Shown here: one piece after another, positions 51,641 through 61,441 of the stretch
Layout: every line of letters begins with the position of its first letter
Position numbering within the stretch: the first letter of the stretch is position 1
The notes under the pieces: model-generated
What the model was told of the DNA's origin: nothing
The model's input: only the letters and a program-made list of their open reading frames with translations
Database searches by the model: none
Assembly: GCF_003049725.1 (NCBI RefSeq)
Contig: NZ_QAGM01000001.1
Span: 84,900 to 148,899 of the forward strand
Direction of reading: 5' to 3'
Origin: Oceanimonas marisflavi
GTDB lineage: Bacteria > Pseudomonadota > Gammaproteobacteria > Enterobacterales > Aeromonadaceae
DNA length: 64,000 nt
Translations under genes and position numbers: made by a program

Positions 51641-52621
51641 TCAGCTGAGCTTGAACATGTCGGCGTGGTTGTAGCCGATCAGCAGATCCATCAGGGCGCT
51701 TTCGCGGCCTTCGGCCTTGGCCTGACGCTCGGTTTTGAGGGTTTCCAGCACCTCGCCCACCCGGGGGCCGAACAGGCTTTCCAGATAGGCCAGCGGAATG
51801 CGCGGTGCTTCGGCAATACGGCCATCGGACTCATATCTGGGCGACGACAGCGGCGGCACATAGAACACATTGGGCTGGGTACCCCACTCGGCGTGCAGCG
51901 GCAGCGCCACCTTGTATTGCTCTACCAGCTTGTGAATGGGGCCTTCCTTGTCGTCCCGGTAGCCGACCCAGCGAATACGGCCGACACACTGACGGGCACA
52001 GGCATTGGGCAGGCCCTTTTCAATACGCGGATAGCAGAAGATGCACTTCTCGGACTTGGAGATCTGCTCGTTGAAATACACCTTCTTGTAGGGGCAGGCA
52101 TTCACGCAGTAGCGGTAGCCCCGGCAGCGCTCCTGATCCACCAGCACAATGCCGTCTTCCTGGCGCTTGTAGATGGCGTTGCGGGTACAGGCCGCCAGAC
52201 AACCCGGGTTGGCGCAGTGGTTGCACAGCCGCGGCAGATAAAAGTAGTAGCTGTTGGGATAATCCCCCTCGCCCTGATCTTCGTCCCAGTTGGCGCCCCA
52301 GGTGGGCTTGACGTTGGGCCGCAGCCAGGGATCGGTGCCGGTCATCAGCGCTTCTTCGTAGTTGTATTCCCAGGGAATACCGTAGTCTTCCTGGCTGGGC
52401 TGGCGGCCCAGGCGCAGGGCGCCGTCCTTGTCGAAACCGCCGCCCATGTTCTGGTAATCGCGGGGATAGCCCAGCCCGGGCTGGGACTCCACGTTGTTCC
52501 AGTACATGAATTCACGACCGTTGCGGTTGGTCCACATCAGCTTGCAGGCTGAGGTACAGGTCTGGCAGCCGATACATTTGTTCAGGTCCAGCACCATGCT
52601 GAGTTGGCGTTTGACAGCCAT
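51641..52621 (-). CDS. Type II molybdoenzyme Fe-S (beta) subunit
   Basis: The 326-residue protein has four Fe-S motif groups: CIGCQTCTSACK, CNHCANPGCLAAC, CRGYRYCVNACPY and CIFCYPRIEKG with later CARQC. In the third group Tyr replaces the second cysteine, as seen in enzymes of the NarH/DdhB/SerB/EbdB group with a [3Fe-4S] centre. It conducts electrons between heme b and the alpha subunit. There is no own signal peptide; it is probably exported with alpha through Tat. The gap from alpha is 12 bp. Confidence 0.92.
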   Translation of the reverse strand: MAVKRQLSMVLDLNKCIGCQTCTSACKLMWTNRNGREFMYWNNVESQPGLGYPRDYQNMGGGFDKDGALRLGRQPSQEDYGIPWEYNYEEALMTGTDPWLRPNVKPTWGANWDEDQGEGDYPNSYYFYLPRLCNHCANPGCLAACTRNAIYKRQEDGIVLVDQERCRGYRYCVNACPYKKVYFNEQISKSEKCIFCYPRIEKGLPNACARQCVGRIRWVGYRDDKEGPIHKLVEQYKVALPLHAEWGTQPNVFYVPPLSSPRYESDGRIAEAPRIPLAYLESLFGPRVGEVLETLKTERQAKAEGRESALMDLLIGYNHADMFKLS

Positions 52622-52633
52622 GGCAATCTCCTC

Positions 52634-55402
52634 TTAAACGGTCCGCGGATCGGCGATGTCTTCCGGCTTGGCCAGCTCAATCTCGAAGCTGGATTCGTGC
52701 AGCAGCTGGTTGGCGTTCCACATGCAGTATTTAAAGCCCAGGTGGCCCCAGCCCCCGACCAGTTCCAGCGGTTGCAGGAAGGTGGCCATGGAGTTGTTCA
52801 TGGGCTTGCGGTGAATGTACTGATGGGGCTCCCAGCCGTGCTCCATCATGATGGAATGCTTCGGAATGCTGGGATAGAACTTGGCCTGGGCGAAGAAGTC
52901 GCCGGTGCCGTTGAACAACCGCACCCGGTCGCCGTCCTTGATGCCCCGCTCGGCCGCCAGGCCCGGGTTGATATAAATGTTGGGCTCGCCCCGCTGCAGC
53001 CGCAGCAGGTACTTGTTGCTGCGCCAGTTGGAGTGCACGCCCCAGCGGGCATGGGGGGAATAGAAGTGCAGCGGATAGTTCGACGCCTCGGGGCCGGCAT
53101 AGAGCCGGGCCGTGGGCACGGTGGCGCCCAGCTGCATAAAGCGCGGGTGATCACAGTAGAAGGTGATGCGCCCGGTCAGGGTGTCGTAGGGCTTTTTACC
53201 GTCGGTCTGGGCGGTAAACGGATTGTAGGGTTCGTCGGGCTTGAGCGGCTGGTTGGTGCCGGCGTGCTCGTTCATCACGATAAAGCCGCGCTCCACCGCC
53301 TCTTTGACGGTAACACCGCCGAACTCCGGCGAATTCTCGACGATATAGCGGAATACGTCGAGGTCGGTGCTGAGGGTGCCGTTGCGGGTGAAGTCGTCGT
53401 GAATGGTGTGCAGATCCCGGGTGACATCGCCGTCCTGAATGGGACCAATGCCCCGGGCGATGGCGCGCTCCTGAATCTTCTTGGTGAGCAGGGCCATGAT
53501 GTCCCAGTCGGGCTTGGACTCGCCCACCGGGGGCACCGAGCGGGTAAAGACGTTACAGAAGCGGTGATAGCCCTGAGTACGCAGATCCCAGCTCTCGTAG
53601 TGGCCCGCCGCCGGCAGCACATAGTCGGCCCATTCGGCGGTGGAGTCCATGCGCACGTTCACGTTCACATAGAGCTCGCTGGCCTGGCGCAGGTGTTCGT
53701 CGCGGTAGCGGTTGGCGAACTTGTTGCGGCGGAAGGTATTGTCGGCCACCGAGATCATGCCCTTGATCTCGCCGTGATACGGCATCCAGCCCTCGTCGAT
53801 GGACTCCTTGATCATGGCTTCCAGATCGTCGAGGTCGAAGCCGACCCGTTCCTTGAGCTTCTTGTTGTTAAAGTGCTCACGGGCGCCGGCCATCATGCCA
53901 CCGCGCAGAAACTCGCCCAGGCCGCCCGGCTCGTAGCGGGGTTTCTTGTCGCCGAACTCGGACAGCTCGGCCCAGCGCGGATGGTTCCACACCACCCAGG
54001 AGGTATCCAGGCCGCCGGTGCGGCCGCCATGGCCGGTGAGCGCCAGCGCCAGACCGTAGGCCCGGCCGATATGAATGCAGTTGGAGTAGCCCGAGGTAAT
54101 GTAGCCCAGCATGACGATGGCCTTGCGGGCCTTGGCCAGATAACGGGCTTCCTGACGCACCACGTCCGGATGAATATTGGTGAGCTTGAAGGTGTACTCG
54201 GGCGTGTATTTGGCCGCTTCCTGTTTCACCTGCTCAAATACGGTGGTCACTTTGATATTGCCGACCTTGAAGGTGCCTTCAATGGCCGGATCGACATTGC
54301 CCAGCTTCAGGGTCTTGTCGTCACTGCCCATGGAGCCCTTGGCCTTCACCGCCTGACTGGTATTCAGATCCCAGTGGTAGAACACCTCATCGGAGCCGCC
54401 TTCTTCAAGATCCGCCTCGCGCAGCAGCTTGCCGTTGTCCAGGCGCACCAGCATGGGCAGATCGGTCTGCTCCTTCATAAACTCGGGCTTGAACAGTTTT
54501 TCCTCGATGATGACGTTCACGAACGACATCGCCAGGAAGGGATCCGAGCCCTGATTGATGGGCATCCACAGGTCGGTGTGCACCGCACTGGTGTTGTGAT
54601 CGGGGGCGGTGCTGGTGATGCGCGCGCCGTTGTATTTGGCTTCCCAGATGTAGTGGGCATCGGGAATACGGGTGGCATTGGGGTTGATCATGCCCATCAG
54701 AATGTAGTCGGCATCAAACCAGGCGTCGGAGGTGAAACTCTCCAGCGGATTGCCGTAGGTCAGATGGGCGCCGGTGTTGAGATCCCCCACCACGGTGAAG
54801 CCGTCGAGCTGAATGCCGCCCACCAGGGACGAAAAACGGTTGGGACCGGCGTGACGCACCATGGTCTGGTTGCCCGATCCCTGGTGGGTCTTGAGCTTGC
54901 CGGGACCGTACTTGACGAAAATATCGATGATCTTGTCAGCGATTTCCTCGGTGGCCTGATCCCAGGAAATGCGCTGCCACTTGCCCTCACCCCGCTCGCC
55001 GGCCCGCTTCAGCGGGTAGCGCAGCCGATCGGCTTCATACATGGCGGTGGAGTGAATGGCGCCCTTCTGGCAACCCCGGGGGTTGGCATCGGGGACATTC
55101 GGATTAACCTGAGGATATTTGGCGATCTGCTCTTCACGCACCACCAGACCGTCTTTTACGTAGACGTTCCAGGCGCAGTTGCCCATGCAGTTGATGCAGT
55201 GGGCGGCATGGCCGATGTAATCCCAGTCCCATTCCTTGCGGTAGAGGTCTTCCCAGCTGCGGTAGGGGTATTCGGTGGCGAGGGTGTCGGAGACAGGCTC
55301 CAGACGGTTAAGCGCCCAGCTTTTACTGCTCATCACAAGGCCGGCCCCGGTAAGGCCCAGTCCCTTGAGAAAATCACGGCGCTTGAGTTTAGACAATTGC
55401 AT
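52634..55402 (-). CDS. Type II DMSO-reductase-family molybdoenzyme, catalytic (alpha) subunit
   Basis: The 922-residue protein has a Tat signal (KRRDFLKGLGLTGAGLVMSS) and the type II [4Fe-4S] ligand set H68-x3-C72-x3-C76-x34-C111, the same spacing as in NarG. Asp207 in VVGDLNTGAH is the probable molybdenum ligand. The length fits DMS dehydrogenase, selenate reductase, (per)chlorate reductase and ethylbenzene dehydrogenase alpha subunits. Substrate cannot be told from sequence alone. An FNR box upstream points to anaerobic induction and so favours a reductase. ATG 55402 starts at the Tat peptide. Confidence 0.92.
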   Translation of the reverse strand: MQLSKLKRRDFLKGLGLTGAGLVMSSKSWALNRLEPVSDTLATEYPYRSWEDLYRKEWDWDYIGHAAHCINCMGNCAWNVYVKDGLVVREEQIAKYPQVNPNVPDANPRGCQKGAIHSTAMYEADRLRYPLKRAGERGEGKWQRISWDQATEEIADKIIDIFVKYGPGKLKTHQGSGNQTMVRHAGPNRFSSLVGGIQLDGFTVVGDLNTGAHLTYGNPLESFTSDAWFDADYILMGMINPNATRIPDAHYIWEAKYNGARITSTAPDHNTSAVHTDLWMPINQGSDPFLAMSFVNVIIEEKLFKPEFMKEQTDLPMLVRLDNGKLLREADLEEGGSDEVFYHWDLNTSQAVKAKGSMGSDDKTLKLGNVDPAIEGTFKVGNIKVTTVFEQVKQEAAKYTPEYTFKLTNIHPDVVRQEARYLAKARKAIVMLGYITSGYSNCIHIGRAYGLALALTGHGGRTGGLDTSWVVWNHPRWAELSEFGDKKPRYEPGGLGEFLRGGMMAGAREHFNNKKLKERVGFDLDDLEAMIKESIDEGWMPYHGEIKGMISVADNTFRRNKFANRYRDEHLRQASELYVNVNVRMDSTAEWADYVLPAAGHYESWDLRTQGYHRFCNVFTRSVPPVGESKPDWDIMALLTKKIQERAIARGIGPIQDGDVTRDLHTIHDDFTRNGTLSTDLDVFRYIVENSPEFGGVTVKEAVERGFIVMNEHAGTNQPLKPDEPYNPFTAQTDGKKPYDTLTGRITFYCDHPRFMQLGATVPTARLYAGPEASNYPLHFYSPHARWGVHSNWRSNKYLLRLQRGEPNIYINPGLAAERGIKDGDRVRLFNGTGDFFAQAKFYPSIPKHSIMMEHGWEPHQYIHRKPMNNSMATFLQPLELVGGWGHLGFKYCMWNANQLLHESSFEIELAKPEDIADPRTV

Positions 55403-55532
55403 TTGCTGTCCTCCTGGGCCCCGGCTGAACCTGATCCGACGGGGCGCTTTTGGTGTCGCCGCGGAACATAACACCAGACTTAAAATAGGGTCATTCGGTA
55501 ATTCGCCCAAAAGCGCTTTAGTTCGCTTTCGG

Positions 55533-55546
55533 TTGATGCAGATCAA
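55533..55546. promoter_or_regulatory. FNR/Anr box upstream of the type II molybdoenzyme operon
   Basis: TTGATGCAGATCAA is a perfect match to TTGAT-N4-ATCAA, 131-144 bp upstream of the alpha start in the 397-bp divergent gap with a LysR gene. No other perfect copy was noticed in the window. The rest of the gap shows no gene. Confidence 0.8.
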
Positions 55547-55799
55547 CCAAAGCAGCCGGATGAAACTTCAAGTAAACGTTAAGAATACTCATTAACGGCG
55601 GCTTTTATGCTTAAAACCCAGTGTTTTCCTCAGGTTTATCCTGGCTGCTGGCTGCTCTTTCTCGGGTCAGGTGCTGTGTTATTCAGCACCGGTGTGATCC
55701 GGCCGCTTTACAGCCATTCGCGCAGTCTTTATGGTCATGACTGTCCTTTCAGGAAAGAAAGGGTTAACCCCGAATCAACAACGCAAGGGAAGTTGCAGC

Positions 55800-56705
55800 G
55801 TGAGCATTAATTTCAGATTCGATCTACGCCATATCAAGGCCTTTATGGCCGTGGCCGAGTCATTGCATTTCAAAAAGGCGGCGGACAGCCTGTTTATTAC
55901 CCAGCCGGCATTGAGCCGGCTGATCAAGGGACTGGAAGAAGCGGTGGGAACCGAGCTGCTGGCCCGCACCACCCGCCAGGTGGCGCTGACCGAAGCCGGC
56001 CGGCTGTTTCTGGCCGAGTGCAAGGAAGGTCTGCGGGTGCTGGAACGGGGCGTGCATCTGGCCCAGGCCGCCTCTCAGGGCGACATTGGTCATATTTCCA
56101 TCGCCTATAACGATTTTTCCATCAACGGCGTATTGCCCGACATCATTGAACGGTTCAAGGAAAAGTACCCCAATATCTCCATTGAGCTGACCCATATGCC
56201 GTCTCACGAGCAGCACAGGGCCCTGCAGGACTGCAGCATAGATGCGGGCTTTATGATTGGTCCGCTCAACGCACCAGGGATCGAGACCCTGTCCTGCGCG
56301 GTGGAAGAGTTGCTAGTAGTGCTGCCCCTGCGCCATCCGCTGGCCGGTCGCAGCAGCCTGCGGCTGGAAGATCTGAAAAACGAAAAGTTTATTCTGGGAG
56401 CAGACAACAGCTGGAAGGCATTTCGCAGCCGTTTTTTAAAAAACTGCCAGCAGGCGGGCTTTACCCCCAATATCGTGCAGGAAGCCACCACCAGCACGGG
56501 CATTTTCGGACTGGTGGCCGCCAATATGGGGATATCTGTGTATACCGAATGTGTCTACAAGTTCACCCGCAGGGATATTCATTTGATCCCGCTTGAAGGC
56601 ATTGAGCACAGGGTGGAAACCGTGGCCGCCTGGAACAGCGCCTTTATCAGCCCCAGTTTCGCCCATTTTATTCGCCACCTGCAGGACGAGCCCCTGCCCG
56701 CCTGA
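55800..56705 (+). CDS. LysR-family regulator divergent from the molybdoenzyme operon
   Basis: The 301-residue LysR protein has an N-terminal winged HTH (KAADSLFITQPALSRLIKGL) and a periplasmic-binding-like effector domain. I chose GTG 55800, with AAGGGA 9 bp upstream; the frame is open to ATG 55731, but that part is not LysR-like. Its divergence from the molybdoenzyme operon suggests that it regulates that operon, perhaps in response to the substrate, in addition to FNR. Confidence 0.83.
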   Translation: MSINFRFDLRHIKAFMAVAESLHFKKAADSLFITQPALSRLIKGLEEAVGTELLARTTRQVALTEAGRLFLAECKEGLRVLERGVHLAQAASQGDIGHISIAYNDFSINGVLPDIIERFKEKYPNISIELTHMPSHEQHRALQDCSIDAGFMIGPLNAPGIETLSCAVEELLVVLPLRHPLAGRSSLRLEDLKNEKFILGADNSWKAFRSRFLKNCQQAGFTPNIVQEATTSTGIFGLVAANMGISVYTECVYKFTRRDIHLIPLEGIEHRVETVAAWNSAFISPSFAHFIRHLQDEPLPA

Positions 56706-56707
56706 TC

Positions 56708-57919
56708 TTAACCGGCGCGGGCAAACACCAGGCTGGCATTGGCGCCGCCAAAGCCAAAGCTGTTGGACATCACACAGTTTACCGGCTCGTCCGTGAGGGT
56801 ATTGAGCAGAATGGGCGAGTCCTTGAGCGAATCGTCCAGCTGTTCAATATGGTGCGAAGCAGCCAGGAAGTTGTCTCGCATCATCAGCAGGCAGTAAATG
56901 GCCTCGTGCACACCCGCCGCACCCAGGGCGTGACCGCTCAGGGCCTTGGTGGAGCTGAACGGCGGCAGTTTGCCGCCAAAGGCGTCCCGGGCCGCGTCGA
57001 TTTCCACCAGATCCCCGGCCTGGGTGCTGGTGCCGTGAGTATTGAGGTAATCCACCGGCTGCGTGCAGCTTGCCAGCGCCAGCTGCATGGCCCTGAGCGC
57101 CCCTTCCCCCGAGGGCGACACCATGTCCTGGCCGTCGGAAGAGGTGCCGTAACCGACGATTTCACCATAGATACGCGCCCCCCGGGCCAGGGCGTGCTCC
57201 CGCTCTTCCAGCACCAGCACGCCGGCTCCCCCGCTGATCACAAAGCCGTCTCTGTGCTTGTCGTAGGGCCGGCTGGCCCGGGTGGGATCTTCGTTATAAC
57301 CGGTGGAAAAGGCACCCATGGCGTCAAACATGCAGCTCTGGCTCACGTCTTCCGCCTCGGCGCCGCCGGCAAAGACGATATCCTGCTTGCCGAACTGAAT
57401 TTGCTCAAAAGCATGACCAATGCAGTGCGCACTGGTGGCGCAAGCCGAGGCAATGGAATAGTTAAGGCCGCGAATATTGAAGAAGCTGGCGATACAGGCC
57501 GACACCGTGCTGGTCATGGTGCGCGGCACCCGGTAAGGGCCGACCTTTTTCACTCCGCCACTGGCCAGCAGCTGGTTGGCTTCCACTATGTCGCGGCTGG
57601 AGCCGCCCCCGGAGCCCATCACACAGCCGGTGCGCACACTGGTCACCTGCTCCTGTTCCAGGCCGGCGTCGGTAATGGCGTCCTGCATGGCCAGATAGGC
57701 ATAGGCGGCGGCATCCCCCATAAAACGCCGGTGCTTGCGGTTAATGCGGCTGAAGTCCGCATCCAGCATGCCCGACACATGGCTGCGCAGGCCCGCTTCC
57801 CGGTAGGCCGGATTGATATCGATGCCAGAATAGCCGTTTAGCAGTGACGAGGTCACCGCTTCCAGGCTGTTACCAAGGCTTGAAACTATTCCCATTCCTG
57901 TCACTACAACTCGACGCAT
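56708..57919 (-). CDS. fabB: Beta-ketoacyl-ACP synthase I (FabB)
   Basis: The 403-residue condensing enzyme has the catalytic cysteine in [14 protein letters not shown] and the two histidines in [11 protein letters not shown] and [13 protein letters not shown]. These Cys-His-His residues and the length match FabB. ATG 57919 follows GAGG at 8 bp. It stands alone, convergent with the LysR gene (2-bp gap), with no fabA next to it. Confidence 0.92.
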   Translation of the reverse strand: MRRVVVTGMGIVSSLGNSLEAVTSSLLNGYSGIDINPAYREAGLRSHVSGMLDADFSRINRKHRRFMGDAAAYAYLAMQDAITDAGLEQEQVTSVRTGCVMGSGGGSSRDIVEANQLLASGGVKKVGPYRVPRTMTSTVSACIASFFNIRGLNYSIASACATSAHCIGHAFEQIQFGKQDIVFAGGAEAEDVSQSCMFDAMGAFSTGYNEDPTRASRPYDKHRDGFVISGGAGVLVLEEREHALARGARIYGEIVGYGTSSDGQDMVSPSGEGALRAMQLALASCTQPVDYLNTHGTSTQAGDLVEIDAARDAFGGKLPPFSSTKALSGHALGAAGVHEAIYCLLMMRDNFLAASHHIEQLDDSLKDSPILLNTLTDEPVNCVMSNSFGFGGANASLVFARAG

Positions 57920-58027
57920 GCTGCTCACCTCTGCACTGTATCTGGTGGTTTGTTATTGTCGGGTTAACAGTAACACGCCGGATTGGCGACATTGATTGAA
58001 TATAAACATCAATAAAACATGAAATGT

Positions 58028-58058
58028 AAATAATAAAAAAGGGCAAGAAAACTTGCCC
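58028..58058 (-). terminator. Rho-independent terminator after the NCS1 permease gene
   Basis: GGGCAAG and CTTGCCC form a stem with an AAAA loop, followed on the minus strand by TTTTTTATTA, 28 bp past the stop. Confidence 0.85.
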
Positions 58059-58086
58059 AAAGGTACAGACAGGAGTGAAACGCTTA

Positions 58087-59574
58087 TTATTTATCGAACT
58101 TGATCCGCTGAAAAGCATTCAGGCTTTTGTTGTAGTGCCAGTGAATGGCGCAGCTGGTTCCAAGATAATGATCACTGCTTTTATTATCAATATCCTTTTG
58201 CGGATAATAACGCAATATCCAGGCTTTCATCAGCAGCCAGTAAATAAACATGCCCGCAAACAGCCCCACCACAAAGGCCCAGGCGCCGGAGTAAAACGCC
58301 AGTCCCCCCGCCCCCAGCCAGGCGATCAGTCCCGCCGGATTTACCCCCTTGTAATAACGGAACTGCCCTTGGGTGGAATACAACTCGGGCACATTCAGCC
58401 GCCGGTTCCGCAAAATAAAATAGTCGGCAATCATGATACCGCCAATGGCCGAAAGGAATGATCCGTAAGAAAACAAAAACGCAAACAGATTATCCAGTAT
58501 GGCCCAGGGCATGGACAGCGTGCCCACCACACCGGCAATAAACACCGCCACCGGATATTTAATATAAGGGGCACCGGCATTGACAAAGGCCAGAGACGCC
58601 GGAATCAGATTGGCGGCATTATTGGTGGACCACTGCGCCAGGATCACCAGCACCAGCAGCACAATCAGGCTGATCCCCTCGCTCTGCCCCTGAATCACGG
58701 TGATCGGATTCCAGTCGCCGGCGGCGATAAAGGACACGGCACCGATCAGCGCAATCCAGGCCTGGGTCACCGGCAGCGCTACCAGCTGGGCCAGCAAAAT
58801 ATTGCGGTTGCGCGCCATAAAGCCCCGGGCGCCCGCCCGCGTTTTGACAAAACGGGTGATATTGGGAATGTCGATGGCCAGGGTCGACCAGAAGGCCACA
58901 TTGGCCAGAAACAGGGTCAGAATGGACACGTCGGCCTCGCCCACAAAGGTCCAGATATTGATGCCTTGCGTCCGGGCCAGCACGTCCAGGGTAAAATACA
59001 TCCATACCGAAATCGCCAGTATCGCCGGCGCGGCAATGGCCGCCAGCCGCTCCACCGACTTGATGCCCAGCGCGGTGTTGGCCACCTGCACCAGGGCAAA
59101 CACCAGATACCACAGCGGCCAGCTGGAAAACCCGATCAGGTATTCCACAATGCCGTTCAGCGCCAGGGCCCCCAGGTAGGTCTGAATGCCAAACCAGACC
59201 GCCGCAATCAGGCCGCGAAAAATCGAGGGAATATGGGTGCCGTACACCCCGAACGGCGCCCGCAGATACACCGAAAACGACAAACCATGCTCGGTGCCGA
59301 TATCGGCGGTCAGGGTCATTAGTGACGCCAGGATCACGTTGGCGATCAGTATGGTCAGGATCACCTGCCACAGAGGCAGGCCGGTCACGCCGTTGGCGCC
59401 CAGCTGAAAGGTAGCGATGATCACCGCAATGCCCACCCAGATCCACACAAAGCCCCAGGCGCCTATGGTTCTGCGCCGCTGGCTGACCGGCAGAATCGAT
59501 GACTCCATCAGGTGATTGGTGTGTTGCCCGGCCGTCGTGTCGGGCGAAGTAATCACTTGCTCATTTGCATTCAT
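58087..59574 (-). CDS. NCS1-family permease, probably for creatinine or N-methylhydantoin
   Basis: The 495-residue nucleobase:cation symporter-1 protein has about 12 membrane segments, with GAWGFVWIWVGIAV and GIMIADYFILRNRRLN segments. ATG 59574 follows AAGGA with 7-bp spacing. It is downstream of HyuA, HyuB and the N-carbamoylsarcosine amidase on the same strand, though a terminator lies between. Other NCS1 proteins carry hydantoins, allantoin or cytosine; creatinine or methylhydantoin is inferred from context. Confidence 0.87.
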   Translation of the reverse strand: MNANEQVITSPDTTAGQHTNHLMESSILPVSQRRRTIGAWGFVWIWVGIAVIIATFQLGANGVTGLPLWQVILTILIANVILASLMTLTADIGTEHGLSFSVYLRAPFGVYGTHIPSIFRGLIAAVWFGIQTYLGALALNGIVEYLIGFSSWPLWYLVFALVQVANTALGIKSVERLAAIAAPAILAISVWMYFTLDVLARTQGINIWTFVGEADVSILTLFLANVAFWSTLAIDIPNITRFVKTRAGARGFMARNRNILLAQLVALPVTQAWIALIGAVSFIAAGDWNPITVIQGQSEGISLIVLLVLVILAQWSTNNAANLIPASLAFVNAGAPYIKYPVAVFIAGVVGTLSMPWAILDNLFAFLFSYGSFLSAIGGIMIADYFILRNRRLNVPELYSTQGQFRYYKGVNPAGLIAWLGAGGLAFYSGAWAFVVGLFAGMFIYWLLMKAWILRYYPQKDIDNKSSDHYLGTSCAIHWHYNKSLNAFQRIKFDK

Positions 59575-59601
59575 ATTACTTTCCTTAGCCATATTTCAGA
59601 C

Positions 59602-59628
59602 AAAAAAAGGGGCGGATAACCCGCCCCG
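59602..59628 (-). terminator. Rho-independent terminator after hyuB
   Basis: GGGGCGG and CCGCCCC form a stem with an ATAAC loop, followed on the minus strand by seven Ts, 33 bp past the hyuB stop. Confidence 0.85.
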
Positions 59629-59660
59629 AGCAAAGCTGTCCTCAATGACGATGTTATTTT

Positions 59661-61427
59661 TCAGCCGGCGCTGGCGAGCAGCTCCCGGCGATCCAGGGTG
59701 GCCACCATATCGAGCTCAAGGGCCTCGTCCAGCACCACGCCATACACCTCAAAGGCATGCTCCCGGGTACAGAAATCGTCGAGTACGTCTTCCCGCACCT
59801 GCTCCGCCGGCCGCTCCAGGGGGTTGCCGTAGCCACCACCGCAGGGGGAGTAATAGGCCATCACGTCCCCGGCCCGAGTGGCATGGCCGGAAAACTTGGA
59901 GTGCATCCGGGTCACTATCTCCGGCGTGGCCTGGTTGTAGATCTCGGTCTTGCCCACAGCGCCGTCGGTACCGCCGAACAGGCCCCAGGGCACGTCGAAA
60001 TGACGCTCGCTCTCGTGGGTGATAAAGCCCGGCGTCAGCACCCGCTGCGCCTTGACCACGCCAATGCCGCCCCGGTACTTGCCCGCCCCGGGCATCACAT
60101 CGTCGCGTAGCTCGTAACGGTCGCAGATCATCGGCAGGTGCATGCCCAGATCCTCAATGGGGTTGTTGCGGGTATTGGCCATCAGGTTGTCGATGCAGTC
60201 GGGTCCGTCTGAGTGAGGCCGGCCGCCGTAAGCGCCCTCGTTCACTTCCAGGAACACCCAGTAGTCGCCGTCGTCCTTGACCCCGGAATAGGAAGCAAAG
60301 GAGATGGAGGCGGAGCTGCCGGCGATCACCCGATCCGGCATGACCGGCGCCAGTGCCTTGATGATAAGGTCTATCATGCGGTTGCACTGGGTAAAGCGGG
60401 CCTCGGCCGCCGCCGGAAATACCGGGTTAAAGATGGAGCCTTTCGGCGCCACCACCTTGATGGGACGGAACGAGCCCTCGTTGGACGGCACCGGCACATC
60501 CATGGTGTGGGTGTCGAGCAGCAGCTTGCGAAAGGCGGCGTAGGCGGCCACCTTGCACGAGCCCTCAAAGGGCACGTTGTAGGCGGTGGGGGTCTGGGGT
60601 GCCGAGCCGGTGAGATCCACGGTAATGCTGTCGTCTTCCACCTTGACCGTCACCACCACCGGCAGCCGCTCGTCCCGGTTACGGCCGTCATCGTCGAGAA
60701 AGCCTTCAGCCCGGTATTCACCGTTGGGTACCTCGCGGATTTTCTGGCGCAGTATGCTCTCGGAGTAGTCGATAAGCTGATCCACGGCGGCAAAGGTGGT
60801 GCTTTTGCCGTAGCGGTCCAGCAACTCCTTGAAGCGCTTGACCCCGAGCTGGGCCGAGGCCACCTGGGCGTCGATGTCCCGCAGCAGCTGGGTGGAGGCC
60901 CGGCTGTTCTGGGTGATCATCTGGGCCAGAGCCTCGTTGCGCACGCCCTTTTCATAGAGCTTGATGCCCGCCAGCAGCATGCCCTCGGCATAGACATCGC
61001 CCACGTCGATGATCAGCCCAGGCGTGGCGGCGCCAATGTCGATATGGTGGGCGGTATTGCCGGAAAAGCCCACCAGCTCGCCCTCGTAAAACACCGGAAT
61101 AATCACCGCCAGATCCGGTGAGTGGCTGGAGCCGTAATAGGGATGGTTGTGGAGCACCACGTCCCCTTCATGCCACTCCCCGCCCTGCAGGGTCTGCTCC
61201 ACCCCGCGCAGGTAGGCGGGAATGGAGCCGATGTGCATGGGCGTGGACTCCGACTCGCAGATGGTCTGAAAGTTGGTGTCAAACAGCCCCGCCCCCAGAT
61301 CCTGGGACTCCCGAATAATGGAAGAAAAGGACATGCGGTAAAGGATGTGGCCCATTTCTTCGGCAATGGTTTTCAGGGCACCGTTGATGACCTGCAGGGT
61401 AATGGGATCGACCTGTGTCTGGTTCAT
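59661..61427 (-). CDS. hyuB: N-methylhydantoinase subunit B (HyuB)
   Basis: The 588-residue protein of the hydantoinase B/oxoprolinase family begins MNQTQVDPITLQVINGALKT and shows VLHNHPYYGSSHSPD and PHSDGPDCIDNLMANTRNNP. With HyuA it hydrolyses N-methylhydantoin to N-carbamoylsarcosine at the cost of ATP. ATG 61427 has AAGG at 9 bp; ATG 61436 is too close to it. The gap from HyuA is 14 bp. The N-methyl substrate is inferred from the N-carbamoylsarcosine amidase gene next door. Confidence 0.9.
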   Translation of the reverse strand: MNQTQVDPITLQVINGALKTIAEEMGHILYRMSFSSIIRESQDLGAGLFDTNFQTICESESTPMHIGSIPAYLRGVEQTLQGGEWHEGDVVLHNHPYYGSSHSPDLAVIIPVFYEGELVGFSGNTAHHIDIGAATPGLIIDVGDVYAEGMLLAGIKLYEKGVRNEALAQMITQNSRASTQLLRDIDAQVASAQLGVKRFKELLDRYGKSTTFAAVDQLIDYSESILRQKIREVPNGEYRAEGFLDDDGRNRDERLPVVVTVKVEDDSITVDLTGSAPQTPTAYNVPFEGSCKVAAYAAFRKLLLDTHTMDVPVPSNEGSFRPIKVVAPKGSIFNPVFPAAAEARFTQCNRMIDLIIKALAPVMPDRVIAGSSASISFASYSGVKDDGDYWVFLEVNEGAYGGRPHSDGPDCIDNLMANTRNNPIEDLGMHLPMICDRYELRDDVMPGAGKYRGGIGVVKAQRVLTPGFITHESERHFDVPWGLFGGTDGAVGKTEIYNQATPEIVTRMHSKFSGHATRAGDVMAYYSPCGGGYGNPLERPAEQVREDVLDDFCTREHAFEVYGVVLDEALELDMVATLDRRELLASAG

Positions 61428-61441
61428 GTCATTCATCCTTC

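Noticed and set aside
52604..55471. A 955-codon open frame antisense to the molybdoenzyme alpha gene
   Set aside because: It mirrors a GC-rich real gene, and its translation is rich in Gly, His, Val and Ala without any domain; the minus-strand protein has clear motifs.
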